DNA of 64,000 nt from NCBI GenBank assembly GCA_963082875.1, contig OY720097.1, forward strand, positions 8,130,501-8,194,500, read 5' to 3'. How positions within the stretch are numbered: the first letter of the stretch is position 1; the number at the start of each line of letters is the position of its first letter. The position numbers were made by a program, and so were the translations under genes. Positions 61,849 to 64,000 of this stretch are shown piece after piece. Source of the stretch: Corella eumyota. Its lineage: Eukaryota; Chordata; Ascidiacea; Phlebobranchia; Corellidae. The notes under the pieces are model-generated. The model had not been told where the DNA came from. It saw nothing but the letters and a program-made list of their open reading frames with translations, and ran no database searches.

Positions 61849-64000
61849 ATGGACCCATCAGTAAAAGCCATGTCTAACTCCCTTGAGCCAGCGCGGAATA
61901 AATCAAAACAATCATCGACAACTGCTTTCAGTATCAGCACTGCCACTCAATTTGCATTCACTAATAACGACAACAACAACAACATTGCCGAGCGTAATTT
62001 GGAGACAGTCGGCCGCGCGCGCAGTGAATCTCCAATTATTGGCGAATGCGGTGAAGTCACTATTCCTGGCGAGCAGGAGTTTAATCAGCTCTACGATTCA
62101 GTGCGAAAGCAGTCGCTTCAAAACGGCGAAAAGAGAGAAAAAGAACTTTCTAGTTTCGTGAAGTCGTTTAGCAAGGTCGAAGCTCAAACCGATCAGACGA
62201 CAGAAAATCATTACACTTTTGAAATAAATAAAACTTCGTCGAAGTATATGCAAATTGATGAAAAAAACAAATTGAAAACATCGCCTGGTGGGCACGTTAC
62301 TTCGATTGCAATAATGCCCGATTACGTTTCAAGATTTGCCAAAGTTGACTCTCAGCCTCAAAACTCTACTAGCGAGGTCATTACCTTACAAAAGAAATTA
62401 AATATTACAGATGAAGCAAACAAAAGTGATTCTAGTCGCAGTACAGGGCGTAGACGTAGGGCGAGGGGCTCAACTACACCTAAGCGCGGCCCAGTGACCA
62501 CTAAAGGCGACGGCGAGCGATCTCAAATCAAAATCTCGGCAAACTCAAAAACTATTAATTCGTGTGTACCTTCATACGTTAAACCCGTGTCAAAACCAAA
62601 CAACATCGAACATGTTAACTATAGAACGCCACGTGATTCCCAGTTGACAACAACCGTTCCGAACAGACGGCATGCAAAACGAGGTTTTGTAAAAAGACAA
62701 GTGGCCAGAAGAGGTGAAAATCGTCTTTCCAGCAGCACGAGTGGTGATAGCAGCTCTAACGAATCTCCGCAACCCAAACCAAAAACAGAGAATAAATTAC
62801 TAGAACGACTATCTTTTACTACCACCAAAAGTACTCATTACTCTTCAGAAAACGATCGGGACCCAAGCCCAAACACCAACGACCGTAAATCGCGTCGACA
62901 ACGCCATAGGAATAGAAACAATCAACAGCAGCAACAGCGTTTTACACACACGCCCGACTACATAATGGCCAATCAATCAAGAAAAGTATCTGGGCCGATT
63001 CAAGCTTCCGCACTTATACAGGCTTTCGAACGCGACCTCTCTGTGGAGAGTGCCAACAACGTGCGCGAAAATAACTTGTCTGGTCAACCTGAACTCGAAA
63101 ATCACACATCAAATCGAAAAAGTAAAGGGAAACAGGTGGCTATCGTTGACGACAAATATAATACACTTCCCGCTGATTTCCGTACTTCTAACGCACCACA
63201 CATACCGCCCACCTTAGTCAATATCAATAGTAAAGAAAAGACCGATGTCAAGCAATCTCCGACAGTTTCACCACAAAACAAAATACGAAGTAACTCATAT
63301 TCCGATGCCGATCAAATTCGTAATGAGTTAATGATTAGTTCTAAACAAACACCGCCCGTCTTGGAAGAAACCGAAACGAGAAAGCAGAGCGGGCAAAATA
63401 TCGACGCAAATCAATTACAAGAAAAGAAACATTCGCGATCGAATTCTCTCAGTCAAACTAGTACGATCAGTTCGAATTCTCGTATTGACAGATATGGTAG
63501 CGCCTCGGGCCGTAAAGGATCATTGACCGACAAGTCGCCGTTATTGGTACCCCAATTCAAGTCAAAACCAGTCGGCAATTTGCGAAATTTTTTCAGTGCA
63601 CAAGAAAATTCAAAGCGAGAGTTCGGACAGGTTTTTAGCAAGCCAAAAAAATCGGTAATTGAGCAGCAAGAGCACCAAAAACATCACGTTCAAACCGCTA
63701 ATACGATTTCTACCGAAACAAAGAATAGCAGCCCTGTTGTTTACCACAACGCCATTGTAGAGCAGGTAATTGCAAGCAACACAAAACTTAAGGCCCGTAA
63801 AGTCAGCGAAGATTTTTGGCCTCGTGATGAAGCAACTGAGAAGTTATTAAGTCGTAATAGTTCGGGTAGCCTACAACCAGACGTGACACCTACGCAAAGA
63901 TACGATGATCAGGTCGCAATGCCTGCCAATCCTACAACAGATACAATGAAAACATTAAATGAACAAGAAATATTATCTAGGTTAGGTCATTCAACTGACA
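61849..64000 (+). CDS. Unidentified long disordered protein, 5' coding exon, runs off the window
   Basis: One uninterrupted frame of 717 codons from the ATG at 61849 to the window edge. An in-frame TAA lies about 50 bp upstream, and the start context (GGCATGG) is strong, so this ATG is the likely start. I do not recognise the protein and see no folded domain, signal peptide or membrane segment. It is rich in Ser, Asn, Gln, Lys and Arg: an N5 run near residue 43, a basic cluster GRRRRARG at about 200-207, QQQQQR near 364. Basic-x-x-Ser sites recur (ARSES, RKVSG, RSNSYSD, RSNSLSQ, RKGSLTD, RKVSED, SRNSSGS), as in 14-3-3-binding or kinase-regulated scaffold proteins (inference). A catalytic domain may lie in later exons. 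Confidence 0.8.
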   Translation, partial: MDPSVKAMSNSLEPARNKSKQSSTTAFSISTATQFAFTNNDNNNNIAERNLETVGRARSESPIIGECGEVTIPGEQEFNQLYDSVRKQSLQNGEKREKELSSFVKSFSKVEAQTDQTTENHYTFEINKTSSKYMQIDEKNKLKTSPGGHVTSIAIMPDYVSRFAKVDSQPQNSTSEVITLQKKLNITDEANKSDSSRSTGRRRRARGSTTPKRGPVTTKGDGERSQIKISANSKTINSCVPSYVKPVSKPNNIEHVNYRTPRDSQLTTTVPNRRHAKRGFVKRQVARRGENRLSSSTSGDSSSNESPQPKPKTENKLLERLSFTTTKSTHYSSENDRDPSPNTNDRKSRRQRHRNRNNQQQQQRFTHTPDYIMANQSRKVSGPIQASALIQAFERDLSVESANNVRENNLSGQPELENHTSNRKSKGKQVAIVDDKYNTLPADFRTSNAPHIPPTLVNINSKEKTDVKQSPTVSPQNKIRSNSYSDADQIRNELMISSKQTPPVLEETETRKQSGQNIDANQLQEKKHSRSNSLSQTSTISSNSRIDRYGSASGRKGSLTDKSPLLVPQFKSKPVGNLRNFFSAQENSKREFGQVFSKPKKSVIEQQEHQKHHVQTANTISTETKNSSPVVYHNAIVEQVIASNTKLKARKVSEDFWPRDEATEKLLSRNSSGSLQPDVTPTQRYDDQVAMPANPTTDTMKTLNEQEILSRLGHSTD

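Noticed and set aside
1-64000. CRISPR arrays, operons or prokaryotic mobile systems
   Set aside because: No spaced identical repeats and no clustered intronless genes; the window is a spliced animal genome.

Overview
This is animal nuclear DNA: AT-rich, with many small exons, GT-AG introns and no bacterial or organelle features. The gene set (a 27-repeat Dachsous cadherin, a CYP4-type P450 whose last intron splits the haem loop, and a Mastermind Notch co-activator), the short introns, the tRNA-derived SINE remnants and the CpG-rich/CpG-poor mosaic fit a tunicate (ascidian) best. This is inference; another compact-genome invertebrate is possible.

Layout. (1) 402-32408, minus strand: a Dachsous-type giant cadherin. 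I traced 53 coding exons by splice sites and reading frame; they sum to 10,164 nt (3,387 residues plus stop), with a signal peptide, 27 cadherin repeats, one membrane helix and a cytoplasmic tail of about 440 residues. Its introns hold a small MITE, two families of decayed repeats, a SINE remnant and a 6.9-kb CpG-rich intron. (2) 32409-34495: divergent intergenic region with a second SINE remnant. (3) 34496-38046, plus strand: an 11-exon CYP4-family cytochrome P450 of 538 residues. (4) 38946-41141: a recent, 5'-truncated L1/Tx1-type LINE on the minus strand, with a perfect 16-bp target-site duplication and a 28-base poly(A) tail. (5) 42395-55840, plus strand: a Mastermind-like gene with 15 coding exons (1,103 residues) and two polyglutamine tracts. 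Its second coding intron holds a cluster of promoter-type motifs. (6) 55841-61848: gene-free, becoming CpG-rich. (7) 61849 to the right edge, plus strand: an open frame of 717 codons that leaves the window, encoding a disordered protein rich in R-x-x-S-type sites that I do not recognise.

Dachsous (planar polarity/Hippo adhesion) and Mastermind (Notch transcription) are both developmental signalling genes. Nothing in the sequence shows they are co-regulated, and the P450 is functionally unrelated. I found no CRISPR array, rRNA, intact tRNA or prokaryote-style system. The most notable points are a furin-type motif inside a cadherin repeat next to a linker lacking calcium ligands, the candidate internal promoter in Mastermind, and the unidentified long exon at the right edge.
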